Below, one piece after another: positions 9,387 through 16,864 of a DNA stretch of 64,000 nt. Within the stretch, counting starts at the first letter, position 1; each line of letters starts with the position of its first letter. A program made the translations under genes and the position numbers. The DNA is from Sinorhizobium alkalisoli (GTDB lineage Bacteria > Pseudomonadota > Alphaproteobacteria > Rhizobiales > Rhizobiaceae): contig NZ_CP034909.1 in the NCBI RefSeq assembly GCF_008932245.1, positions 3,606,001 through 3,670,000 on the forward strand, read 5' to 3'. The notes beneath the pieces are model-generated. The model worked only from the letters and a program-made list of their open reading frames with translations, did not search any database and was not told the DNA's origin.

Positions 9387-10037
9387 ATGAGATCCCTGAA
9401 CATGAGATCCCTGGATAAGACAGCTATCGAGGCCCCGCCGGTGGACCGCCACCGGTTTTACGAGGATGTGCTCGCCATCGTGACCGGGGCGCTCGTCGTG
9501 TCGCTCGGGGTGGTGATCTACAGCAAGGCGGTGTTGCTGACCGGCAGCACCGCCGGGCTGGCGCTGCTCCTGCAATACGCCACCGGATCGAGTTTTTGGC
9601 TGATGTTCTCGCTCGTCAATCTGCCCTTCTACTTGCTGGCGATCAAGCGGCTCGGCTGGGTCTTCGCCCTCAGAACCTTTGCCGCCGTCAGTCTCGTCTC
9701 GCTTTTTTCCCGCCTGACCGCCGGATGGGTGGAGTTCGCCCGGGTCGATCCGGTCTACGCCACCATCGCCGGCGGCGCCCTGATGGGAATGGGCCTGCTC
9801 ATCCTCTTCCGCCACCGCACCGGTCTCGGCGGCATCAACATCGTGGCGATCTACCTGCAGGAAAGATGCGGCATCCGCGCCGGCTATTTCCAGCTCGGCG
9901 TCGACCTGGCGATCCTCACGGCCGCCGCCTTCGTGCTGCCGCCGGCAAATCTCGCGCTCTCGATCATCGGCGCTACCGTGGTGAACCTCATGCTGGCGAT
10001 CAACCACAAGCCCGGCCGCTATGTCGGCGTGACCTGA
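9387..10037 (+). CDS. YitT-family membrane protein
   Basis: About 216 aa, with five predicted membrane spans (for example VLAIVTGALVVSLGVVIYS, and the TAAAFVLPPANLALSIIGAT stretch) and the DUF161-like GSTAGLALLLQYATG and RTGLGGINIVAIYLQ motifs. Function of YitT proteins is not established; some are thought to be transporters. It begins 14 bp after the aminotransferase stop, so the two are probably co-transcribed. Two tandem ATGs, 9387 and 9402, lie in a 15-bp direct duplication (ATGAGATCCCTG repeated), and either could be used; neither has a strong ribosome site. Confidence 0.8.
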   Translation: MRSLNMRSLDKTAIEAPPVDRHRFYEDVLAIVTGALVVSLGVVIYSKAVLLTGSTAGLALLLQYATGSSFWLMFSLVNLPFYLLAIKRLGWVFALRTFAAVSLVSLFSRLTAGWVEFARVDPVYATIAGGALMGMGLLILFRHRTGLGGINIVAIYLQERCGIRAGYFQLGVDLAILTAAAFVLPPANLALSIIGATVVNLMLAINHKPGRYVGVT

Positions 10038-10107
10038 GAACGTGATGGCCTTTTCTCTTCGAGCGAGCGCGGCTATGTGTACGGCGCGCTGACACGGGGT
10101 TTTGACA

Positions 10108-10458
10108 ATGACGGTTACGATTTTCGGCATTAAGAACTGCGATACGATGAAAAAAGCGCGAAGCTGGCTAGACGGCCGCGGGACTGCCTACCGGTTCCAT
10201 GACTACAAGGCCGAGAGTATCGACCGCGCCCGCCTGGAACGCTGGTGTGCCGAGCTTGGCTGGGAAGCGGTGCTGAACCGCGCCGGCACGACCTTTCGCA
10301 AGCTCGACGACGCCGAGAAGCAGGAACTGACGGCGGAAAAGGCGATCGCGCTGATGCTGAAGCAGCCGTCGATGATCAAGCGGCCGGTGCTAGAGAACGG
10401 GAGCAAACTGGTCGTCGGCTTCAAGCCCGAACTCTACGAAGCCGAGTTCGGGGCGTAA
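10108..10458 (+). CDS. ArsC/Spx-like thioredoxin-fold reductase, YffB type
   Basis: A 116-aa thioredoxin-fold protein of the ArsC family. It has VTIFGIKNCDTMKKARSWL with a single N-terminal cysteine, the YRFHDYK strand, and the KRPVLENG cis-Pro motif typical of YffB proteins. YffB members bind glutathione and are presumed thiol reductases; true arsenate reductase activity is not implied. ATG 10108 is preferred over the in-frame TTG at 10102. ybaK follows after six bases, so the two form a small operon. Confidence 0.85.
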   Translation: MTVTIFGIKNCDTMKKARSWLDGRGTAYRFHDYKAESIDRARLERWCAELGWEAVLNRAGTTFRKLDDAEKQELTAEKAIALMLKQPSMIKRPVLENGSKLVVGFKPELYEAEFGA

Positions 10459-10464
10459 GAGGCC

Positions 10465-10938
10465 ATGTCGAAGACGACCCGGGCAACCCAAGCGCTCGCA
10501 AAGGCCGGCATCGCCTTCACCACGCACAGCTATGACTACCACCCTGGCGCCGAACGGGTCGGGCTGCAGGCGGCGGAAGCGCTCGGCGAGGATCCGTCGC
10601 GCGTCTTGAAGACGCTGATGGCGGAGGTGGACGGGAAGGCGGTCTGCTGTATCGTGCCCTCCGACGAGGAGGTCAGCATGAAGAAGCTCGCGGCCGCCTT
10701 CAGGGGCAAATCGGCAAACATGATGAAGCCCGCCGATGCCGAACGCCTCACCGGCTATCACGTTGGCGGCATCAGCCCCTTCGGTCAGCGGAAGATGGTT
10801 CCGACTGCGATCGAGGAAGCGGCGCTCGCCGAGCTGCTCGTCTACATCAATGGCGGTCAAAGGGGGTTGCAGGTGAGGCTTTCCCCGAAGGATGCGCAGG
10901 CCGTGCTGAAGGCGATTGCCGCTCCGCTGATCGCTTGA
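10465..10938 (+). CDS. ybaK: Cys-tRNA(Pro) deacylase YbaK/EbsC
   Basis: A 157-aa trans-editing enzyme. It carries the YbaK/ProX fold, with the essential lysine in VLKTLMAEVDGK, the AAFRGKSANMM segment and the GYHVGGISPFGQ motif. YbaK hydrolyses cysteine misattached to tRNA-Pro by prolyl-tRNA synthetase. Length is normal. It starts six bases after the YffB-like gene and converges on the MarR gene, whose stop is only five bases away. Confidence 0.93.
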   Translation: MSKTTRATQALAKAGIAFTTHSYDYHPGAERVGLQAAEALGEDPSRVLKTLMAEVDGKAVCCIVPSDEEVSMKKLAAAFRGKSANMMKPADAERLTGYHVGGISPFGQRKMVPTAIEEAALAELLVYINGGQRGLQVRLSPKDAQAVLKAIAAPLIA

Positions 10939-10943
10939 TCGGC

Positions 10944-11390
10944 TCATTTGAAGCGCGATAGCAAGGCCGTCAGTTCGCGCGCCTCGTCCTCGCTCAGTCT
11001 GGCGCCGACATGTCGTTCGATCGACGGCGCATAGATCTGCCACATGCGCGCCCGCATCGCCCGGCCGTCTTCCGTGATCACGACCCACTGGCCGCGGCCG
11101 TCCTGGTCGAATGCTTCGCGACGCACCAATCCCTCTCTCTCCAGCCGGTCGATCAGCCGCGACAGATTGTACTGGGCCAGCAGCGTTCGGGTTTCGATCT
11201 CGAAAGGGCGCAAGCGGCCGTCGTCCGCCTTTACCAATTCCCAAAGCACGTCGTACCAGCCAAGCGGCGGCAGGCCGGCCCTCTTGAAATCCTTCTCGAT
11301 CGCCGTGAGGAGGCGCTGCTGCGCCCGCATGAGGCCGATCCAGGCTTCTGTCGTGGCCATGGTCGGCATGGAAGTTTCTTCGTCCTGCAT
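10944..11390 (-). CDS. MarR-family regulator
   Basis: A protein of about 148 aa with a MarR winged helix: LRPFEIETRTLLAQYNLSRLIDRLEREGLVRREA, followed by the DGRGQWVVITEDG wing and the C-terminal dimerisation helix. It is divergent from a glutathione S-transferase gene, the usual arrangement for a repressor of a detoxification enzyme. The start is uncertain: ATGs at 11390, 11369 and 11360 are possible and none has a strong ribosome site. Inverted octamers at 11397 and 11450 in the shared control region are candidate operator halves. Confidence 0.87.
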   Translation of the reverse strand: MQDEETSMPTMATTEAWIGLMRAQQRLLTAIEKDFKRAGLPPLGWYDVLWELVKADDGRLRPFEIETRTLLAQYNLSRLIDRLEREGLVRREAFDQDGRGQWVVITEDGRAMRARMWQIYAPSIERHVGARLSEDEARELTALLSRFK

Positions 11391-11396
11391 AGATGC

Positions 11397-11457
11397 ATTT
11401 ACATACATATTGACGGATCTTACAAGTCGGTTTAGATATATGCAATCGCATGTAAAT
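11397..11457. promoter_or_regulatory. Candidate MarR operator region
   Basis: ATTTACAT (11397-11404) and its exact complement ATGTAAAT (11450-11457) flank the AT-rich divergent promoter region; ATGC-AATC-GCAT forms a second small dyad just inside the right half. The arrangement suits control of both the marR and the GST gene. Confidence 0.45.
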
Positions 11458-11470
11458 CGGGAGACCGTTG

Positions 11471-12157
11471 ATGACCGCACAATTGACCCTCATCAGTCAC
11501 CATCTCTGCCCCTATGTGCAGCGGGCCGCGATCGCGCTGTCGGAGAAGGGCGTGGCTTTCGAGCGCGTCCATATCGATCTTGCCGACAAGCCCGACTGGT
11601 TCGTGGCGATCTCGCCACTCGCCAAGGTGCCGCTGCTGCGCGTGTCGCTGGAAAAGGGGGAGGCAGTCCTCTTCGAAAGCTCGGTGATCTGCGAATATCT
11701 GGAAGAGACCGCACCCGGAGCGAAACTGCATCCGTCGGACCCTTTGACGAGGGCACGCCATCGGGGCTGGATGGAGTTCGGCTCGTCCATTCTTTCCGAT
11801 CTCTGGCTCTTTGAGACAACGCACGATACCGCTACGCTCGAAACCAAGCGTAAGGCGCTTCGATCCAAATTCGCGACCGTCGAGGCGGCACTCGGCGACG
11901 GGCCCTTTTTTTCTGGCGCCGATTTCAGTCTGGTCGACGCCGTCTTCGCTCCGGTTTTCCGCTACTTCGACGTGTTCGACCGCATCTCGGAGCATGGCAT
12001 CTTCGACGGGCTGTCGCGCGTGCACTGCTGGCGTCGGGCGTTGTCCGCCCGGCCGAGCGTGGTAGCGGCGGTCACCGAGGATTACCCCGAACGACTGATG
12101 GCATTCCTGAAAAGGCACGATGCAGCCTTGCTCAAGACAGGAAAGATCGCCGCCTGA
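11471..12157 (+). CDS. Glutathione S-transferase family protein
   Basis: A 228-aa GST: thioredoxin-like N-terminal domain (LISHHLCPYVQRAAIALSE with a Cys-Pro-Tyr active-site region, LAKVPLL cis-proline motif, ESSVICEYLEE glutathione-binding motif) and an all-helical C-terminal domain. The CPY motif suggests an omega- or beta-like enzyme acting as a thiol reductase or conjugating enzyme; substrate unknown. ATG 11471 is preceded by GGGAG. The divergent marR gene and shared dyads suggest MarR repression relieved by a small electrophile or phenolic. Confidence 0.88.
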   Translation: MTAQLTLISHHLCPYVQRAAIALSEKGVAFERVHIDLADKPDWFVAISPLAKVPLLRVSLEKGEAVLFESSVICEYLEETAPGAKLHPSDPLTRARHRGWMEFGSSILSDLWLFETTHDTATLETKRKALRSKFATVEAALGDGPFFSGADFSLVDAVFAPVFRYFDVFDRISEHGIFDGLSRVHCWRRALSARPSVVAAVTEDYPERLMAFLKRHDAALLKTGKIAA

Positions 12158-12203
12158 GTTCATGGGTGAAGGCAAAAGCTTCTGTTTTACGCGGAAGCGG
12201 TCT

Positions 12204-12507
12204 GATACCAAGTCTCGACGATAGGAACCGATAGGACCGGCTCGATCGGGCTGTCTGCCACTGCATGTCTTTGTCCTTAAATCGACCTCGATTAGAGGAC
12301 AAAGACTTGCAGCAATTCAAAGTGCTACAGCCACCTTCGCGCGTCTTATAGCGTCTTATAAGACGCGCTGCGCTGTAGGAGAGGCTCGCAGGACGATGCT
12401 TCTGCATCCTCGGGTTAACCCGTGGATCAAGGGGTCTCGACGACGCCAGACAGCCCGGGAAGCCGGCCGCAGGTGGCCTATCGATTCCTATCACCGAGAC
12501 TTGGTAC
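12204..12507. repeat. Large palindromic repeat, interrupted by a second repeat
   Basis: Terminal inverted repeats ATACCAAGTCTCG...GATAGGAA-CGATAGG at the left and the complement at the right, with inner arms GGGCTGTCTG / CCAGACAGCCC. A second copy of the same element occupies 58971-59126; alignment of the two shows that the copy here carries about 120 extra bases, namely the RIME1-like repeat at 12264-12380. The right end runs into the 3' end of the lrp-like gene (12478). No coding capacity. Confidence 0.75.
12264..12380 (+). repeat. RIME1-like two-palindrome repeat (nested copy)
   Basis: First palindrome: GTCTTTGTCCT and AGGACAAAGAC around AATCGACCTCGATT. A fixed linker, CAGCAATTCAAAGTGCTACAG, is followed by a second palindrome (CTACAGC...GCTGTAG enclosing GCGTCTTATAAGACGC-type arms). 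The size and two-palindrome layout fit the rhizobial intergenic mosaic element RIME1; the name is from memory of the family, not from a search. Other full copies: 18521, 38184, and 48873 on the other strand. Confidence 0.75.
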
Positions 12508-12939
12508 AAGCGGCGGCAGGCGCCTCTTGACCGGCGTCGACTTGACAATCGAAGTATTGGTCTGCGCCTTTTCGGCGATGCGGTCGAGGATGGTGTCGAG
12601 GTCCCTCATATCGCGCACGAAGAGCTTGGCAATGAAGCAATCGTCCCCGGTGATCTTGTCGCATTCGACGATTTCCGGGGTTTCCTGGATCAGCCGCTCG
12701 ACGATATGCAGCATGCCCGGCATCGGACGCACCCGCACGACCGCCTGCAAGGGATAGCCGAGGCGGGACGGATTCACGTTGACGGTAAAACCGTTGATCA
12801 CGCCCCGCTCCTCGAGCTTGCGAAGCCTCTCGGCCGCGCTTGGCGATGAAAGCCCCGCATCCTGCGCGAGTTCCTTCAGTGAGACGCGGGCATTTTCGGC
12901 AAGAATCTCGAGAATGCGGCGGTCCAGATCGTCGAGCAT
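12478..12939 (-). CDS. Lrp/AsnC-family regulator facing the EamA transporter gene
   Basis: A 153-aa regulator: N-terminal helix-turn-helix (LDDLDRRILEILAENA, LKELAQDAGLSSPSAAERLRKLEERG) and RAM domain (VVRVRPMPGMLHIVE, the ECDKITGDDCFIAKLFVR core). It is divergent from an EamA-type exporter, and a perfect 15-bp palindrome at 12971-12985 between them is a likely operator. Oddity: the last nine residues and the stop codon are encoded by the end of the large palindromic repeat (12478-12507), so the native C terminus has probably been replaced. ATG 12939 is chosen; an in-frame GTG lies at 12945. Confidence 0.87.
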   Translation of the reverse strand: MLDDLDRRILEILAENARVSLKELAQDAGLSSPSAAERLRKLEERGVINGFTVNVNPSRLGYPLQAVVRVRPMPGMLHIVERLIQETPEIVECDKITGDDCFIAKLFVRDMRDLDTILDRIAEKAQTNTSIVKSTPVKRRLPPLVPSLGDRNR

Positions 12940-12970
12940 GTTCACACCATTAGGAAGAGATACAGATTAA

Positions 12971-12985
12971 CCTTACATTGTAAGG
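12971..12985. promoter_or_regulatory. Perfect palindrome, likely Lrp-type operator
   Basis: CCTTACA-T-TGTAAGG is a perfect 15-bp dyad, 32 bp before the lrp-like start and 87 bp before the EamA gene. It is the only strong symmetry in the shared control region, and the length is right for one dimer of an Lrp/AsnC protein. Confidence 0.6.
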
Positions 12986-13071
12986 GGTTGTCGCATGTTC
13001 TCCTTCCATATTCCATATAGAATTCCCCAAGAGCTCATTATGCTCTCCCTCAATTCTGAAAAGGAGCCGGC

Positions 13072-13989
13072 ATGATGGACAGGGACACGAGGCGCGGAAG
13101 CGTGGAAATGACGGCGGCGATGCTGATTTCGGGAACGATCGGTTGGTTCGTGCTGATGTCGGGTCAGCCGGTGGCTGGCGTCGTCTTCTGGCGCTGCGTC
13201 TTCGGGACAGCGACGCTCGCGGGGCTTGCGGTCGCGTTCGGCCTCGTCGACCTCCGCTATTTGCGGCTGCGGGTGATCGCCCTCTCCGTTGCCGGCGGCG
13301 TGGCGATCGTGGTGAACTGGTTGCTGCTCTTTGCGGCCTACCCCCGCGCTTCGATCTCGATCGCGACGATGGTCTACAACACGCAGCCTTTCATGCTGCT
13401 CGGGCTCGGCGCCCTCTTTCTTGGTGAAAGAATCACCGCGATGAAGCTTTTCTGGCTTTCAGTGTCCTTCGCCGGGATGATGGCGATCGTCTCCGCCAAG
13501 CCGGCGGGTTATTTCGAGCCCGCCAGCTATCTCGCCGGCATCGGACTCGCGCTTGCAGCCGCCTTTTTCTATGCCATTGCGGCGGTCGTCACCAAACTCC
13601 TCAAGGGCACACCGCCACAACTGATCGCATTGATCCAGGTGATCACGGGCGCCGTGATGCTGGCGCCCTTCGCGCTTGCCAACCCGCTGCCGCAAGACGC
13701 AATGCAGTGGACGCTGCTGATCGCCATCGGCGTCGTCCACACCGGCCTCATGTACATCCTGCTTTACGGGGCCATCCAGAAACTGCCGACGCATATGACC
13801 GGCGCCCTCTCCTTCATCTACCCGATCGCGGCGATTCTGGTCGATCGAGTGGCGTTCGGGCACGCATTGCAGCCCGTCCAGTTTGCTGGATCGGCGGCGA
13901 TTCTCGTTGCTGCCGCGGGTACAAATCTCGGATGGAATTTCCGGTCCATCCCGCCTATCAGACTCGTACGCAAACGGAGCACTTCATGA
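13072..13989 (+). CDS. EamA/DMT-family transporter
   Basis: A 305-aa inner-membrane protein with ten predicted spans in two EamA repeats (first half to about residue 140; the second begins near YLAGIGLALAAAFFYAI). The YNTQPFMLLGLGALFLGERIT and YIYPIAAIL-like segments end each repeat as usual. DMT proteins of this type export amino acids or related metabolites; being opposite an Lrp-type regulator with an intervening palindrome supports amino-acid export. AAGGAG precedes ATG 13072 (a second ATG follows at 13075). Its stop overlaps the next start by four bases (ATGA). Confidence 0.88.
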   Translation: MMDRDTRRGSVEMTAAMLISGTIGWFVLMSGQPVAGVVFWRCVFGTATLAGLAVAFGLVDLRYLRLRVIALSVAGGVAIVVNWLLLFAAYPRASISIATMVYNTQPFMLLGLGALFLGERITAMKLFWLSVSFAGMMAIVSAKPAGYFEPASYLAGIGLALAAAFFYAIAAVVTKLLKGTPPQLIALIQVITGAVMLAPFALANPLPQDAMQWTLLIAIGVVHTGLMYILLYGAIQKLPTHMTGALSFIYPIAAILVDRVAFGHALQPVQFAGSAAILVAAAGTNLGWNFRSIPPIRLVRKRSTS

Positions 13990-14291
13990 TCACCTGCTAC
14001 CTGAAATACATCATCGATCCCTACAAGCTTGCCGACTTCGAACATTACGCCAAGCTCTGGATTCCACTGGTCAATCGGCTCGGCGGCACCCATCACGGCT
14101 ACTTCCTCCCGCATGAGGGCGCGAACAACATCGCCCTTGCGCTCTTCAGCTTTCCCTCGCTTGCCGCATACGAGGCCTATCGCGAGAAGATGGCGGCGGA
14201 TCCGGAATGCCAGGCGGCCTTCGTCTATGCCGAAGAGACCCGCTGCATCGTGCGCTACGAGCGCAGCTTCATGCGCCCTGTTTTCGCGTAG
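13986..14291 (+). CDS. NIPSNAP-family protein
   Basis: A 101-aa ferredoxin-like-fold protein: begins MITCYLKYIIDPYKLADFEHYAKLW, then RLGGTHHGYFLPHEG and ALFSFPSLAAYEAYREKM, the characteristic NIPSNAP strand-helix pattern. Biochemical role of bacterial NIPSNAP proteins is unknown. Its ATG overlaps the stop of the EamA gene (ATGA), which implies translational coupling and a shared transcript. Ends close to the convergent LysE gene. Confidence 0.85.
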   Translation: MITCYLKYIIDPYKLADFEHYAKLWIPLVNRLGGTHHGYFLPHEGANNIALALFSFPSLAAYEAYREKMAADPECQAAFVYAEETRCIVRYERSFMRPVFA

Positions 14292-14299
14292 GCGTCGTT

Positions 14300-14932
14300 C
14301 TATCGACGAGCCTCGGCGGCCATGCTGACGGCCAAACCCGCAAGCACGGTGCTCATCAGCCAACGCTGCGCCAGCAGAAAGGAGGGGCGCCCGGCGAGGA
14401 AGGTGGCAATCGACCCGACCGCCACCGCGATCAAGGCGTTGACGGTGACGCTGATCACGATCTGCAGGCTGCCGAAGACGAGAGATTGCATGAGCACGTT
14501 GCCCGCGTCCGGGTGAATGAATTGCGGCAGCAGCGAAAGATAAAGCACTGCCACCTTCGGGTTGAGCAGGTTGGTGACGAACCCCATCACGAAAAGCCTG
14601 AGCGGCCCGTCCTCCGGCAGGTAGCGCAGTTGAAATGGCGAGCGGCCACCAGGCCTGACGACCTGCCATGCGAGATAGAGAAGATAGAGGGCGCCCGCGA
14701 AGCGCAGGGCATCATAGGCGAAAGGCACCGCCAGCAGCAGGGCGGTGATGCCGAGCGCGGCGAAGACCATGTAGAAGACGAAGCCAAGCGCGACGCCACC
14801 AAGCGAGACGAGGCCCGCCGCAGCTCCCTGGCAGATCGAACGAGAGATCAAGTAGATCATGTTCGGCCCTGGCGTCAGCACCATAACGAACGCGATCAAG
14901 GCAAAACCGACAAGGTTCTGGATTTCAGGCAT
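14300..14932 (-). CDS. LysE/RhtB-family exporter
   Basis: A 210-aa membrane protein with six predicted spans. Family signature at the N terminus: FVMVLTPGPNMIYLISRSICQG, and NLLNPKVAVLYLSLLPQFI in the middle. LysE-type carriers export basic amino acids, homoserine lactone or threonine; the substrate is not evident here. ATG 14932 (MPEIQN) is chosen over 14950. It lies next to an EamA exporter on one side and a decayed LysE copy on the other, so the stretch 13-15.5 kb is rich in exporter genes. Confidence 0.9.
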   Translation of the reverse strand: MPEIQNLVGFALIAFVMVLTPGPNMIYLISRSICQGAAAGLVSLGGVALGFVFYMVFAALGITALLLAVPFAYDALRFAGALYLLYLAWQVVRPGGRSPFQLRYLPEDGPLRLFVMGFVTNLLNPKVAVLYLSLLPQFIHPDAGNVLMQSLVFGSLQIVISVTVNALIAVAVGSIATFLAGRPSFLLAQRWLMSTVLAGLAVSMAAEARR

Positions 14933-15100
14933 GAGGCGGCCCTTCCACAATTTCCCGGAAGGTGTACGCCTGCCCAGGTCCGGGCAAGCTTGTTCTTGTC
15001 ACCCGATCAATTAATTGCGAGAACGCTGCCCCCGCATTCAACCCGGATTTTCCTTCTCACTGCCTTGCGCTAGAAAGGCTGCCTGTCCGAAGAAACGCAT

Positions 15101-15474
15101 ATGACGCTCGCGACCCTTCTCGCCTACAGCGGCGCTCTCTTTTTCGCTGCGGCCATTCCCGGGCCCGGTGTGACGGCCATCGTGGCGCGGGCGCTCGGAT
15201 CCGGTATTCGCGAAACATTTTTCATCGGCCTCGGCCTGATCCCCTGCGACATGTTCTACCTTACGGCCGTGGTACTCGGGCTCGCCTTCATCGCCCCGAC
15301 CTTCACAACCGCTTTCCTCGTCGTCAAGATCGCCGGCGCGCGCTATCTCGTTCATATCGCCTGGAAACTCTTGACCGCCGGTCTTCTGCCCCGGAGGCAG
15401 AGGCGCGCAAATCGGCGAAAGCGGTCACATACTTTCTGTCGAGCCTGATGGTCACGCTCACCTGCGCCACCTGA
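15101..15474 (+). pseudogene. Decayed LysE-family exporter
   Basis: The frame from ATG 15101 reads as a good LysE N terminus (FAAAIPGPGVTAIVARALGSG; LIPCDMFYLTAVVLGL; ARYLVHIAWKLLTAG). At about 15384-15392 the frame shifts; the family sequence resumes in the next frame as PEAEARKSAKAVTYFLSSL, then ends at TGA 15472 just where the conserved LGNPK motif should follow. About half of the gene is missing. Both a frameshift and a 3' truncation are therefore visible. It may be a diverged duplicate of the neighbouring intact exporter family. Confidence 0.8.
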
Positions 15475-15612
15475 AAAAAGATTTCTCAACCAGCGGCTCT
15501 ATAACCGTTTTTTCCTTCGGCGGCGCGCATCCGAGGCGTTCCCGCTCTCGCATGACGCGCCCATTGTTCCTATTCTCGCATCAACCAATTTTTAACCCAT
15601 GGGAGAACCGAA

Positions 15613-16581
<969 letters not shown>

Positions 16582-16621
16582 GTCGAGCCCGCTTTCCATT
16601 GTTTTGTTTCCGATGACTTGA

Positions 16622-16646
16622 AAGGGCGCCGCCCGGCGCCCTTCTT
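16622..16646 (+). terminator. Intrinsic terminator after cysK
   Basis: AAGGGCGCC-GCC-CGGCGCCCTT: a strong GC stem with A and T flanks, 40 bp after the cysK stop. The rest of the gap to 16864 holds nothing recognised. Confidence 0.8.
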
Positions 16647-16864
16647 ACATCCGCCGCAACCATCAATCGCAATCTCGCCGGGCAATGGTCATTCGATGAA
16701 GGCCGCGGTTTGCGAGCGGTCAATTTAGGCTTTTTACGCACTCGTGGCTGTCGAAGCACCAAGCGTCGCTGCACCGCAGACTTGCTTGGCTTCTGCCCAA
16801 GCTTTCCTGCTTGTTTGCCGCAGATGCTCATCGGAAGCCGTGCGGCACCTTCTTCGAAACTTGC

